From assembly GCA_038326655.1 (NCBI GenBank), contig JBBQKG010000016.1, forward strand, positions 4,430-68,429: 64,000 nt of DNA, given 5' to 3'. The translations under genes were made by a program, and so were the position numbers. Below are positions 1 to 7,880 of this stretch, one piece after another. Numbering within the stretch: the first letter of the stretch is position 1; the number at the start of each line of letters is the position of its first letter. The notes under the pieces were generated by a model that was given only the letters and a program-made list of their open reading frames with translations, searched no databases and was not told where the DNA came from. The stretch comes from JBBQKG01 sp038326655 (GTDB lineage: Bacteria > Actinomycetota > Thermoleophilia > Solirubrobacterales > JBBDJG01).

Positions 1-1675
1 GCGGGTCGATCTCCGCCTATCGCCTGGCCGAGCTTTACCGCGCGGCGGGCGCGAACCCCAGCGTGATGGTGCTCGAGCGGGGCCCGCGGCATCTCCACAC
101 CGATTTCAGGCAGTCGATGGACATCAAGCTGCTCTCGCGCGTCTACGGCCTGGTCCAGGGCGACGGCGCCCAGATCGTGGTGGGCAATGGAGTCGGCGGC
201 GGCTCCAACCTCTATCTCGCCGCCTCTCTGCGGGCGCCGACCGAGACCTTCGAGCGCCGCGACCACCGTCCCGACGACGGTCCCGACCGGCGGATGTGGC
301 CGGCCGAGATCAGCCGGGCCGCGCTCGACCCTTACTCGCCCGCGTCGAGGCGGCCCTGCGCGTCCAGCGGCCCACGTGGAAGCAGGTCTCGAAATCGGGA
401 GGACTCTGGGCTGCGACCTTGGCCGCGGCTGGCCATTCGTGCGACCGGGTACCGGTCGCGATTGATTTGAACCGCTGCATCCAGGCGAAGTGGTGCCACA
501 CCGGGTGCATCTACGGGGCCAAGAACTCCGTGATCACGAACTACCTCGCCTCGGCTGAAGCGCTCGGTGTCCAGGTGCGGCCGAGCTACGAGGCGCAGAT
601 CGTGACGCAGAGCTCGGCGCGTCCCTACCGCTACGTGCTGACGGCCGCGGAGCTCGACAACGAGGGCGACAACCCGACGCGCCAGCCAACCGGGAGCACG
701 ATCCAGATCGAGTGCAAGGTGCTGATCCTCTCGGGCGGAGCAATGGGGAACGCGCCGCTCTTGATGCGCTCCCGGCCGAACCTGCCGAGCCTCTCGCCGC
801 AGCTCGGCAAGAGCCTGGGCATCAACGGCGACCACATCGCCGGGATCGAGTACGACGAGCAGAAGGTGCGGGACGTGCTCGGGCTGCCCGGCTACGGCCA
901 GTTCTACAAGGGCAACCACATCACCACGATGAGCTACGACTGGTGGGTCGGGCGCGCGGCGCACGCGTTCGACGGCACCCGGTTCACACTGCAGGAGATC
1001 TACCTGTCCGGGCTCGCTCACGCGCTGTACGACGACGCGCGAGACCCCGCCGGCGCGCCCTCGTGGTGGGGCGTGCAGAAGAAGCAGAACCTGTCTACGT
1101 GGAACAACCACATCGAGGTGCTCGCGATGGTCGAGGACACCAATGACGGCGAGTTCCTCTCGCCGCCGCCGACAGGCGGCGCGGCCCATCCGAACGCGGG
1201 CCCGATCTGGATCGCGCCGTTCAAGTACGCGCTGTCCGATCAGACCGTGCGCGTCCGTGAGGCGGCGAACGCGGCAATGAAGGCGGCCGCGGAGCGCGCC
1301 GGCCTCGCGCGGTTCATGAAGTTCACGTTCCGCACGGCGAACGCGTCGCACCCGCTCGGCGGCTGCCGGATGGCGGGTTCCAGCGACCTCGGGGTGGTGG
1401 ACCACCGTAACGAGGCTTTCGGCAACGAGGGTCTCTTCTGCATCGACTCGTCCTCGATTCCGACCTCGCTCGGCGTGAACCCGTCGCTGACGATCTCGGC
1501 CGTCTCCGAGCGGGCGGTCGCCCAGCTGATCGACCGGGCCGCCGACTACGGCCTGCCCGCGAAGCCGCCCGGCTTCGCGCCGGGGGTGCCCAGCGTGATC
1601 CTCGGCCCGCATACCGAGCCCGTGCGGCGCCGCTCGGACACCGACGTCGACGCCAAGGTCCACAGCTACTCCTGA
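1..1675 (+). pseudogene. GMC-family FAD oxidoreductase (cholesterol-oxidase-like), 5'-truncated by window edge and frameshifted
   Basis: A flavin-dependent glucose-methanol-choline oxidoreductase. The first visible codons read GSISAYRLAELYRAAG, the end of the N-terminal FAD-binding Rossmann motif, so the true start lies outside the window. GNGVGGGSNLYLA is the second FAD-contact motif. HPLGGCRMAG and the C-terminal NPSLTISAVSERA segment are typical of the GMC C-terminal domain, where the catalytic His/Asn pair lies. The frame changes at about position 336, between LDPY and ARVEAAL. Restoring one missing base (LDPY-Y-ARVEAAL) joins both parts into one continuous family sequence. The substrate is unknown; cholesterol-oxidase-type or other alcohol oxidation is the family expectation. 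The break is either an assembly indel or a recent inactivation. Confidence 0.8.
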
Positions 1676-1765
1676 CCTCGCCGGCCGGCGGAGGTCCGCC
1701 AGCGCCGGCCCGAAATAAGCCCGCGAGCCACCGGATTGGGGCTTAGAGTGGTTTCATAACGCACT

Positions 1766-2329
1766 ATGTCGCTCGGGCTGATCGCAGATGCCGACCTCGT
1801 CGCCCGCTGTCGCGCAGGCGACCAGCAGGCCTGGGCCGAGCTCGTCAAACGCTTCTCGCGCTACGTGTACGCGATCACGTCGCGCGTCTACCGCCTGAGC
1901 TCGCACGACGCCGAGGACGTTTTCCAGGATGTCTTCGCCCGCACCTTCGAGCATCTCGACGAGCTCCGCGACGATGCTTCGGTGCGGCCGTGGATCGCGA
2001 CGCTGACGCGCCGGCTGTGCGTCGACAAGCTGCGCAGCGGCGGCCGCGAGCAGCTGGTCGAGGAGCCGCTCGACGGGGTTGGCACCGATGACGCGCTCGG
2101 CGAGCTGGACGAGGCGATGGCGATCCACGATGCGATGCGCACGCTGCCCGAGCACTGCGCCGAGATCCTCGACCGGTTCTTCACCCGCGACGAGAGCTAC
2201 AAGACGATCGGCGAGGCGCTCGACCTGCCCCCGGGGACGATCGCGAGCAGGATCTCGAGATGTCTCTCGAAACTCCGGAAGCAACTCGAGGGAAGAAAGC
2301 CACGGTTCCAGCCGTCAATAGACCAATGA
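1766..2329 (+). CDS. ECF-type RNA polymerase sigma factor
   Basis: A 187-residue extracytoplasmic-function sigma-70 factor. Region 2 spans about residues 9-85 (DLVARCRAGDQQAW, then DAEDVFQDVFARTFEHLDEL, then WIATLTRRLCVDKLR). Region 4 spans about residues 115-175, with the helix-turn-helix SYKTIGEALDLPPGTIASRIS. No extra C-terminal domain is present. It directs RNA polymerase to an unknown regulon. The stop overlaps the start of a small downstream gene (ATGA), which is the usual position for an anti-sigma partner, although that product does not look like a classical zinc anti-sigma factor. The ATG at 1766 leaves region 2 complete. Confidence 0.9.
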   Translation: MSLGLIADADLVARCRAGDQQAWAELVKRFSRYVYAITSRVYRLSSHDAEDVFQDVFARTFEHLDELRDDASVRPWIATLTRRLCVDKLRSGGREQLVEEPLDGVGTDDALGELDEAMAIHDAMRTLPEHCAEILDRFFTRDESYKTIGEALDLPPGTIASRISRCLSKLRKQLEGRKPRFQPSIDQ

Positions 2330-2589
2330 CGATGATGAACCCATACGACGAAGAGCGGTTGGCCAGATTGCTCCGGACGCTTCCTCCAGCGCCCGAGGCC
2401 TGGGTCGCCGCCGCGCAGGAGCTTCCGCGGGCCCGCCGCGAGATCGACGAGATCGCGGCGAGAGCAGATGCGGACCACGAGTTCCGGGCTGCGGTCACCG
2501 CAGACCTCGAGGCGGCACTCGCAGCCGCCGGCTACGAGGTCGACCCGAGCCTCCTGCCGGCGCTGCGCGCACGCCTCGAGTCCGTCTAG
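2326..2589 (+). CDS. Small protein coupled to the ECF sigma factor (possible regulator)
   Basis: An 87-residue acidic, helical, soluble protein beginning MTMMNPYDEERLARLL. The start is chosen because its ATG overlaps the sigma factor stop (ATGA), implying translational coupling. There is no transmembrane segment and no HxxxCxxC zinc anti-sigma motif. The body is Ala/Glu/Arg-rich helix. Position suggests control of the sigma factor or membership of its regulon, but sequence alone does not establish an anti-sigma role. I do not recognise the family. Confidence 0.6.
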   Translation: MTMMNPYDEERLARLLRTLPPAPEAWVAAAQELPRARREIDEIAARADADHEFRAAVTADLEAALAAAGYEVDPSLLPALRARLESV

Positions 2590-2695
2590 GACAGGCTCAG
2601 GTCGGTCACGTCGCGGGGCGCGCGGCTGAAACCGCTGTGGCGGTGGCCTGCGATTGCCTGGCGAGTGCCGGGCGGCTCCCATAGACTGATCCTCC

Positions 2696-5600
2696 GTGGG
2701 GGCGTGCCGTAAGTGCGGTGAGGTGAACCCGCCGCGGGCGGTCTTCTGCATGGCGTGCGGAATCCGGCTTCGTTTCGGCGATCTGCGCCCAGACGCGCGC
2801 AAGCCGGTGACGATCCTCTTCAACGACGTGACCGGCTCCACCGCGCTCGGCGAGCGGTTCGAGCCCGAGGCGGTCCGCCGGATCATGGCGCGCTACTGGC
2901 AGACGGTCGCCGAGGTCTGCGAGCGCCATGGTGGGACGGTCGAGAAGTTCATCGGCGACGCGGTGATGGCGGTGTTCGGCATCCCGACGGTGAAGGAGGA
3001 CCACGCGATCCGCGCGTTGCGGGCCGCGGCCGAGCTGCGCGAGGCGCTCGCCTCGCTCAACGACGGCCTCGAGCACGAGTGGGGCGTGCGCCTCGAGACG
3101 CGCACGGGAGTCAACAGCGGCGACGTGGTGGCCGGCGACCCCGCCGGCGGCCAGGCGCTCGTGACCGGCGACGCCGTCAACGTCGCGGCGCGCCTCGAGC
3201 AGGCGGCCGCGCCGGGCGAGATCCTGATCGGCGACGCGACCCGCGCGCTGGCGCCCGACGCGATCGAGGCCGAGCCCGTCGAGCCGCTCCGGCTGAAGGG
3301 GAAGGAAGCGCCGGTCGTGGCGTGGCGGCTGCTGCGGGTCTTGTCCCGCGAGGGACAGCTTGCCCGGCGCCTCGATGCCCCGATGCTGGGACGCGATCGC
3401 GAGCTCCGGTCTCTCGAGCAGTCACTCGCACGCGCCGTCGCCGAGCGCACCGTCCACCGCGCGACCGTGATCGGGCCTGCCGGGATCGGCAAGTCACGCC
3501 TCGCGCGCGAGCTCGCGCGCTCCGTCGACGAGCAGGCGCGTGTCCTGACCGGCACCTGCCTGCCCTACGGCGAGGGTGTCACGTTCCGCCCGCTCGCCGA
3601 GATCGTGCGAGCCGTGGCAGGCGACACGGACCCGCGCACGGCGATCGAGCGCGTCCTCGAGGGCGATTCCCACGCGGGCACGATCGCCGAGCGCGTGCTC
3701 GAGGCGGCCGGCCTTGCGGAGGCGGTCGACGCCGGCCGCGACGCCCTCTGGGCGACCCGCACCTTCTTCGAGGCGCTCGCACGCGAGCGGCCCACGGTGG
3801 TCGTCTTCGACGACGTGCACTGGGCCGAGCCGCCCCTGCTGGAGCTGATCGAGTTCCTGACGGAGTCCTCCTCGGGGGCGCCGCTGCTACTGCTTTGCCT
3901 CGCGCGCGATGAGTTCCTCGAGCAGCGGCCGGAGTGGGGGCGTGACGGCAGGCGTGCGAGCGGCCTGCGGGTCGACCGGCTCTCCGACGAGGACACGGCC
4001 GCGCTGATCGACGACCTCGACCAGGACGGCGCGCTGAGCGCCGACCAGAGCACCCGGTTGATCGCCCGAGCCGAGGGCAACCCCCTGTTCATCGAGCAGA
4101 TGCTGGCGCTCGCGCGGGAGAGCGACGGGGCCGCCGAGACGGTCTCGATCCCGCCCACGCTCCAGGCGCTGCTGGCCGCCCGGCTCGACCGCCTCGGGGT
4201 GGACGAGCTTCACGCGATCGGCGCCGCGTCGGTGGTCGGGCGCGAGTTCTGGCCGGAGGCGATCGCGGTGCTGTTCCCGGCGGGAGAGTCGGTCCGGGTC
4301 GGCGACGCGCTGGACGCCCTGGTGCGAAAGCAGCTCGCCGGGCGGGAGCGGGTCGCGCTGGTCGGCGAGGACGGGTTCGCTTTCCGGCATGCGCTGATCC
4401 GCGATGCGGCCTACGACTCGCTCACGAAGGACAGCCGCGCCGAGCTCCACGAGCGCTTTGCGACGTGGATGGAGGGCCGCCACCGGGAGCGGCTGACCGA
4501 GCTCGAGGCCGTCCTCGGCAATCACCTCGAGCGGGCCTACCGCTACCGGGTCGAGCTCGCGCCGGCGGACGACCGCGCGCGCTCGCTCGGATTGCGGGCG
4601 GCCGGGCGCCTGGCCTCGGCGGGACGGCGGGCCAGCCGCGCCCGCGAGGACGGCACGGCGGTCGGCCTGCTGTCCCGGGCACGGGCTCTGCTTCCCGATC
4701 GGGACCCCGAGCGCCTTGCGCTCCTGCCGCTCGTCGGTGAGTCGCTCGAGGGCACCGCAAACCACGCGAAGGCGGGGGAGGCCTATGCCGAGGCGCTCGA
4801 GGCCGCGGCGGAGGCCGGCCACGGGGGGATCGAGGGACGCGCCCGCCTCGGCCGTGCCCACGTGTGGTTCGTGACGGAGCCGGAGCGTTCGAGCACGGAG
4901 ATCGTGGCCGAGGCCGAGCGCGCGATCGCACTGCTCGGCGAGGCCGGCGATGACCGCAGCCTGGCAGAGGCCTGGCGGCTGGTCGGCGAGGCGCGGATGT
5001 ACGAGGGACAGGCCGCGGAGGGGCGAGACGCGCTCGTCCGTGCGCTCACCTACGTCGATCCGGAGAGCTCGCCCCGGAACGTCAACGCGCTTTCGTTCGC
5101 GCTCACGATGTGCCTGATCGAGGGCCCGGCGCCGCTCGCGGAGGCCGCCGCGTTCGCCGAGCAGCAGCTCTTGCTCGCCCGCCGGATGGAGGTGCGCTCG
5201 TTCGAGGCGGACATGCTGCACGTGCTCGGGCTGGCGGAGGCCAGGCGGGGCAACTTCGACAATGGACGCGCCGCGCTCGAGAGCTCGGCTGCGATCAGCG
5301 AGGAGCTCGGCCTGCGCTACATGGCGCAGTGGGCCAGGCGCAGCCTCGGGAAGCTGGAGATCGCCGCGGGCGACGCGCGCGCGGCGGAACGGGCGCTGCG
5401 ATCGAGCTATGAGGTGCTGGACGAGATGGGCCTGAAGGGCTCGCTCGGCGAGACCGCCGTGCCGCTCGCCGATGCGCTGTTCGAGCAAAGCCGCAACGAG
5501 GAGGCGGATGCGCTGCTCGAGGCAGTCAAGGAGGACTGCGCGACCGGAGACGCGAGCATCGAGGCGCCGCTGCTGGCGGTGCGCGCCAAGCTCTACGCGG

Positions 5601-5860
5601 CGCAGGGCTGGCAGGAGCACGCCGACCGCTCGATCCGCCGCGCGCTGGTCCTCGTGCGCGGCATGGACTGGCGGTGCCTCCAGGCCGACACGCTGCTCGC
5701 GAATGCCGAGGTGCTCCAGCTCACCGCCCGTCCCGACGATGCGGTGCCGGTGCTCCGCGAGGCCCATGCGCTCGCGCAGCAGAAGGGATACGCGGCCGCG
5801 GAGCGCCGGGCTGCCGGTGCTCTCGAGACGCTCACGGGTCAGGCCACCGGCCGCGTCTAG
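2696..5860 (+). CDS. Zinc-ribbon / class III adenylate cyclase / AAA ATPase / TPR regulator
   Basis: A 1054-residue multidomain signalling protein with a GTG start just before the zinc ribbon. Domains in order: a zinc ribbon (Cys4, Cys7, Cys18, Cys21); a class III nucleotidyl cyclase domain (about 35-215) with metal ligands Asp44 and Asp88, purine-selecting Lys84 and Asp159, Asn162 and transition-state Arg166; an STAND-like ATPase with Walker A GPAGIGKS (260-267) and Walker B VVVFDDVHWAE; and a long Ala-rich TPR-like helical C-terminus. All catalytic residues are present, so cAMP synthesis is plausible. These proteins are common in actinobacteria, where ATP binding and TPR partners are thought to gate the cyclase. 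The gene lies 10 nt upstream of a cyclodeaminase-like gene, which suggests co-transcription. Confidence 0.9.
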   Translation: MGACRKCGEVNPPRAVFCMACGIRLRFGDLRPDARKPVTILFNDVTGSTALGERFEPEAVRRIMARYWQTVAEVCERHGGTVEKFIGDAVMAVFGIPTVKEDHAIRALRAAAELREALASLNDGLEHEWGVRLETRTGVNSGDVVAGDPAGGQALVTGDAVNVAARLEQAAAPGEILIGDATRALAPDAIEAEPVEPLRLKGKEAPVVAWRLLRVLSREGQLARRLDAPMLGRDRELRSLEQSLARAVAERTVHRATVIGPAGIGKSRLARELARSVDEQARVLTGTCLPYGEGVTFRPLAEIVRAVAGDTDPRTAIERVLEGDSHAGTIAERVLEAAGLAEAVDAGRDALWATRTFFEALARERPTVVVFDDVHWAEPPLLELIEFLTESSSGAPLLLLCLARDEFLEQRPEWGRDGRRASGLRVDRLSDEDTAALIDDLDQDGALSADQSTRLIARAEGNPLFIEQMLALARESDGAAETVSIPPTLQALLAARLDRLGVDELHAIGAASVVGREFWPEAIAVLFPAGESVRVGDALDALVRKQLAGRERVALVGEDGFAFRHALIRDAAYDSLTKDSRAELHERFATWMEGRHRERLTELEAVLGNHLERAYRYRVELAPADDRARSLGLRAAGRLASAGRRASRAREDGTAVGLLSRARALLPDRDPERLALLPLVGESLEGTANHAKAGEAYAEALEAAAEAGHGGIEGRARLGRAHVWFVTEPERSSTEIVAEAERAIALLGEAGDDRSLAEAWRLVGEARMYEGQAAEGRDALVRALTYVDPESSPRNVNALSFALTMCLIEGPAPLAEAAAFAEQQLLLARRMEVRSFEADMLHVLGLAEARRGNFDNGRAALESSAAISEELGLRYMAQWARRSLGKLEIAAGDARAAERALRSSYEVLDEMGLKGSLGETAVPLADALFEQSRNEEADALLEAVKEDCATGDASIEAPLLAVRAKLYAAQGWQEHADRSIRRALVLVRGMDWRCLQADTLLANAEVLQLTARPDDAVPVLREAHALAQQKGYAAAERRAAGALETLTGQATGRV

Positions 5861-5870
5861 GAGCCCACCG

Positions 5871-6461
5871 ATGTCTTCCGCCGACGGTTACCTCAGCGCC
5901 TCCCTGCAAGACCTGCTCGACGAGATCGCGTCGCCCGCGCCGCTGCCGGGAGGCGGCTTCGTGGCCGGGATCACGGTCGCGATGGCGGCCGGGATCGTGT
6001 CGATGGCGGCCCGGCTCTCGGAGGAATGGCCGGAGGGGCGCGGCGCCGCGGCGCAGGCGGAGACACTGCGGGCCCGCGCGACCGAGCTTGCATGCGCCAA
6101 TGCGGACACATACGCGCAGGCGCTCGCGGCGCTCGCCGGCAGCGAGGAGCGGCACCGCACGCGCGACGAGACGATGGCGGATGCGCTCGCCCGCGCAGCG
6201 GACGTGCCGATCGCGATCGGAGACACCGCGACGGCGGTCGCCGCGCTCGCGGCCGAAGTAGCCGAGCGCGGCGAGCCGCGCTTCTGCGCCGACTGCGCGG
6301 TGGCCGCCTCGCTCGCCGTCGCGGGGGCGCGGGGCGCGGCGGTGCTCGTCGAGGTGAACCTCGGCACGACCGGCGGGGACGACGAGCGCGTGGTCCGCGC
6401 CCGCGCGCAGGTCGACGAGGCGGCGCGCTCGCTCGAGCGAGCGCTCGCCGCGCTCGGCTAA
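5871..6461 (+). CDS. Cyclodeaminase/cyclohydrolase family protein (FTCD C-domain-like)
   Basis: A 196-residue protein matching the FTCD_C (formiminotransferase-cyclodeaminase C-terminal) family. It has an N-terminal amphipathic helix, then the characteristic LPGGGFVAGITVAMAAG segment at about residues 25-45, followed by a four-helix-bundle body. In folate metabolism this domain deaminates 5-formimino-THF or hydrolyses methenyl-THF. No formiminotransferase domain is attached and no histidine-degradation genes are nearby, so the actual substrate is uncertain. The ATG lies 10 nt after the cyclase-ATPase stop, implying one operon. The gene is followed by the first copy of the MGYRN RNA element. 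Confidence 0.75.
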   Translation: MSSADGYLSASLQDLLDEIASPAPLPGGGFVAGITVAMAAGIVSMAARLSEEWPEGRGAAAQAETLRARATELACANADTYAQALAALAGSEERHRTRDETMADALARAADVPIAIGDTATAVAALAAEVAERGEPRFCADCAVAASLAVAGARGAAVLVEVNLGTTGGDDERVVRARAQVDEAARSLERALAALG

Positions 6462-6491
6462 CTCGAGCGCCGCTTCGCAAGCGCTGTTGCA

Positions 6492-6647
6492 GAGGGAAGA
6501 CGGGTGACGCCCCCCTCGTCTGGTGGCACGAGAGCGCCAAACCATGCTTTGGGGGTGTGCCATGGGCTACCGGAACTAATCCAGGCCAGTACAAGCAGTC
6601 TTCGCGAAGGCGCCCTCCGGCCGAGTGGCCGGGGGGCGTTTCTCTGT
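6492..6647 (+). ncRNA. Putative structured RNA with MGYRN mini-ORF, copy 1
   Basis: One of two related ~155-185 nt elements in this window (the other is at 7161-7344). Shared parts in order: a GAGGGAAGA box (6492-6500), a C-rich stretch (here GACG-CCCCCC-TCGTC, which can form a C-loop hairpin), an 18-nt identical core CATGGGCTACCGGAACTA, a CCAGGC(C)AGTACA box, the palindrome CTTCGCGAAG, and a near-identical terminator hairpin. The core contains ATG GGC TAC CGG AAC TAA (6562-6579), a five-codon ORF encoding MGYRN, preceded by the purine-rich GGGGGTGT. It could be a small RNA, a leader-peptide attenuator for the CBS gene at 6729, or a micro-protein gene. I do not recognise it from known RNA families. 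Confidence 0.55.
6611..6644 (+). terminator. Rho-independent terminator of RNA element copy 1
   Basis: A 12-bp stem, CGCCCTCCGGCC / GGCCGGGGGGCG (6611-6622 with 6627-6638, one G-U pair), closes a GAGT loop. It is followed by TTTCTCT. The same hairpin closes copy 2. It lies 85 nt upstream of the CBS gene, so it would end the element transcript before that gene unless antitermination occurs. Confidence 0.75.
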
Positions 6648-6728
6648 GCGCGCTCACAGAGGGGCCCCTTGCGCCGGAAGCGGCGCTGGGCGACACTTGG
6701 CGCTCTACCCCCAGCGAAGGAGGTTTTG

Positions 6729-7136
6729 ATGCGCATCGCCGACGTGATGACCCGCGACCTGCCGACCGTCGAGCCCGGGAGCTCGGTGCGCGACGCCGCG
6801 CGGGAGATGAAGCGCCGCGGCGTGAGGGCGCTTCCCGTCTGTGAGGGCACCCGCCTGGTCGGGATCGTGACGGACTGGGATCTCGCCGCCGCGCTCGCGG
6901 AGGAAGGCGATCCGCTGAGCCGGCCGCTCGGCGAGCTGATGAGCACCGACCTCGTCGCCGTGCCGCCCGATGCCACGTTTGCGGAGGTGTCGGAGCTGAT
7001 GGCCGAACGCCGCGTCCACCACCTGCTGGTTCGCGACGGCGAGCAGCTCGCCGGCATGGTGCATCTGGACGTCGAGTGGTCCCAGCTGAGCGGCGCGATC
7101 GGGTCGCCGGTGGCGACCTTTACAGCGCCGATCTGA
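6729..7136 (+). CDS. CBS-domain pair protein
   Basis: A 135-residue stand-alone tandem CBS protein (Bateman module). CBS1 spans about residues 1-60 (MRIADVMTRDLPTVEPGSSV, then RALPVCEGTRLVGIVTDWDLA). CBS2 spans about 68-125 (GELMSTDLVAVPPDATFAEV, then HHLLVRDGEQLAGMVHLDV). Such modules bind adenine nucleotides and regulate partner proteins; no catalytic domain is attached. The start is set by an AGGAGG Shine-Dalgarno sequence 5 nt before the ATG. The gene is bracketed by two copies of the MGYRN RNA element, suggesting a shared regulatory history. Confidence 0.88.
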   Translation: MRIADVMTRDLPTVEPGSSVRDAAREMKRRGVRALPVCEGTRLVGIVTDWDLAAALAEEGDPLSRPLGELMSTDLVAVPPDATFAEVSELMAERRVHHLLVRDGEQLAGMVHLDVEWSQLSGAIGSPVATFTAPI

Positions 7137-7160
7137 GCTCTGCACGACTTTCTTCGATCG

Positions 7161-7344
7161 GAGGGAAGATCCCGCGCCCCCTGCACGTCCTGTGGTCGAG
7201 TACGCCGAAGCGCACAAAGACCAACAGAGGGGCGCGACATGGGCTACCGGAACTAGCAAGCAGGAGCCAGCAAGCAGAACCAGGCAGTACAGAGAGAGAA
7301 TCTTCGCGAAGACGCCCTCCGGCCGAAGAGCCGGGGGGCGTTTT
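7161..7344 (+). ncRNA. Putative structured RNA with MGYRN mini-ORF, copy 2
   Basis: Second copy of the element described at 6492-6647. It has the same order of blocks: GAGGGAAGAT (7161-7170), a CGCGCCCCC tract, the core with ATG GGC TAC CGG AAC TAG (7239-7256) encoding MGYRN behind AGAGGGGCG, CCAGGCAGTACA, TCTTCGCGAAG and the terminator hairpin. The mini-ORF codons are identical in both copies while the stop codon (TAA versus TAG) and the spacer length differ, which is consistent with selection on the peptide or core. Upstream blocks are only loosely similar in sequence, as expected for a structured RNA. No gene on the same strand follows within 2 kb, so a simple cis leader role is unlikely for this copy. 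Confidence 0.55.
7313..7344 (+). terminator. Rho-independent terminator of RNA element copy 2
   Basis: An 11-bp stem (CGCCCTCCGGC 7313-7323 with GCCGGGGGGCG 7330-7340) and CGAAGA loop are followed by TTTT. It is near-identical to the copy 1 terminator. It also lies 21 nt beyond the stop of the minus-strand cold-shock remnant and might act on both strands, though the T-run favours the plus strand. Confidence 0.8.
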
Positions 7345-7364
7345 GCCGTGCGGAGCGGTTGTGC

Positions 7365-7466
7365 CTAGGCCGGCCTGACCTGGACTGCCTTGGGGTCCTT
7401 CGTGCCCTCCTCGGACTCGTACTCCACCTTCTGGCCCTCGTCCAGCGAGCGTGACCTCCGAAAACC
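7365..7466 (-). pseudogene. Cold-shock protein C-terminal remnant
   Basis: The minus strand encodes GFRRSRSLDEGQKVEYESEE and then GTKDPKAVQVRPA followed by TAG (7367-7365). This is the last third of a CspA-type OB-fold protein; compare GFRSLNEG and GPKAVNVEKL in the intact cold-shock gene at 53236. Upstream of Gly-Phe the frame no longer resembles a cold-shock protein, and the RNP1/RNP2 motifs that bind nucleic acid are absent. It is therefore a truncated relic. It abuts RNA element copy 2, so a rearrangement endpoint may lie here. Confidence 0.7.
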
Positions 7467-7880
7467 GGCACGTACGGGAAGCGCGTGCTGTGGGTGCGGC
7501 TCGGGCTACAGGTCGTCGGTGGCGGCGGCGCGCGCAAGCGCGACTCCGCAGGCGAGCCCGAAGAGCTCGACGCCGACGGCGATCAGGGCAAAGGTCATAT
7601 CTCTGCCATCGACGCCCACCTCCGGGGCCTGAACGCGCCGGGCCTGGGGTCGGACGTTCGTCGAGTGCGAGTTGTTCCGGTCCTGGGGCTCGGGTATGGT
7701 CGCGCGGCAGGCAGGTAGGGAGAGGATCGCAGAAGGGCGTCCAGTTCCTCGACGTGCGCGACGCCGCCGGTCGTGAGCCGCGTCCAACCGGTCTCCGGAT
7801 AGCGGCCGAGAAGGCGATCGGCCGCTGCGTCACGCTGGTGTGGGCGCAGACGAGCGGTAACTGGACGTGCCGCAACATCG
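7467..7880. other. Poorly coding stretch between cold-shock remnant and UbiA-like gene
   Basis: About 410 nt with no confident full-length gene. Both strands stay open for short runs, as expected at this GC content. The only candidate is the 30-codon membrane peptide at 7598-7506. A minus-strand run around 7720-7830 reads like protein (YPETGWTRLTTGGVAHVEEL) but lacks a clear start, so it may be another decayed gene fragment. Confidence 0.4.
7506..7598 (-). CDS. Possible 30-residue single-pass membrane peptide
   Basis: ATG at 7598 opens a 30-codon frame encoding MTFALIAVGVELFGLACGVA and then LARAAATDDL. This is a single hydrophobic helix with a short polar tail, resembling small membrane proteins of bacteria. 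Support is only compositional: there is a weak purine-rich stretch upstream and no homology known to me. The frame is also open upstream to 7787, but that extension is Arg/Pro-rich low-complexity sequence. It could be a chance frame. Confidence 0.3.
   Translation of the reverse strand: MTFALIAVGVELFGLACGVALARAAATDDL

Noticed and set aside
3887..5767. Minus-strand open frame of about 626 codons inside the cyclase-ATPase gene
   Set aside because: Shadow of the TPR-coding region; low-complexity His/Arg/Leu sequence.
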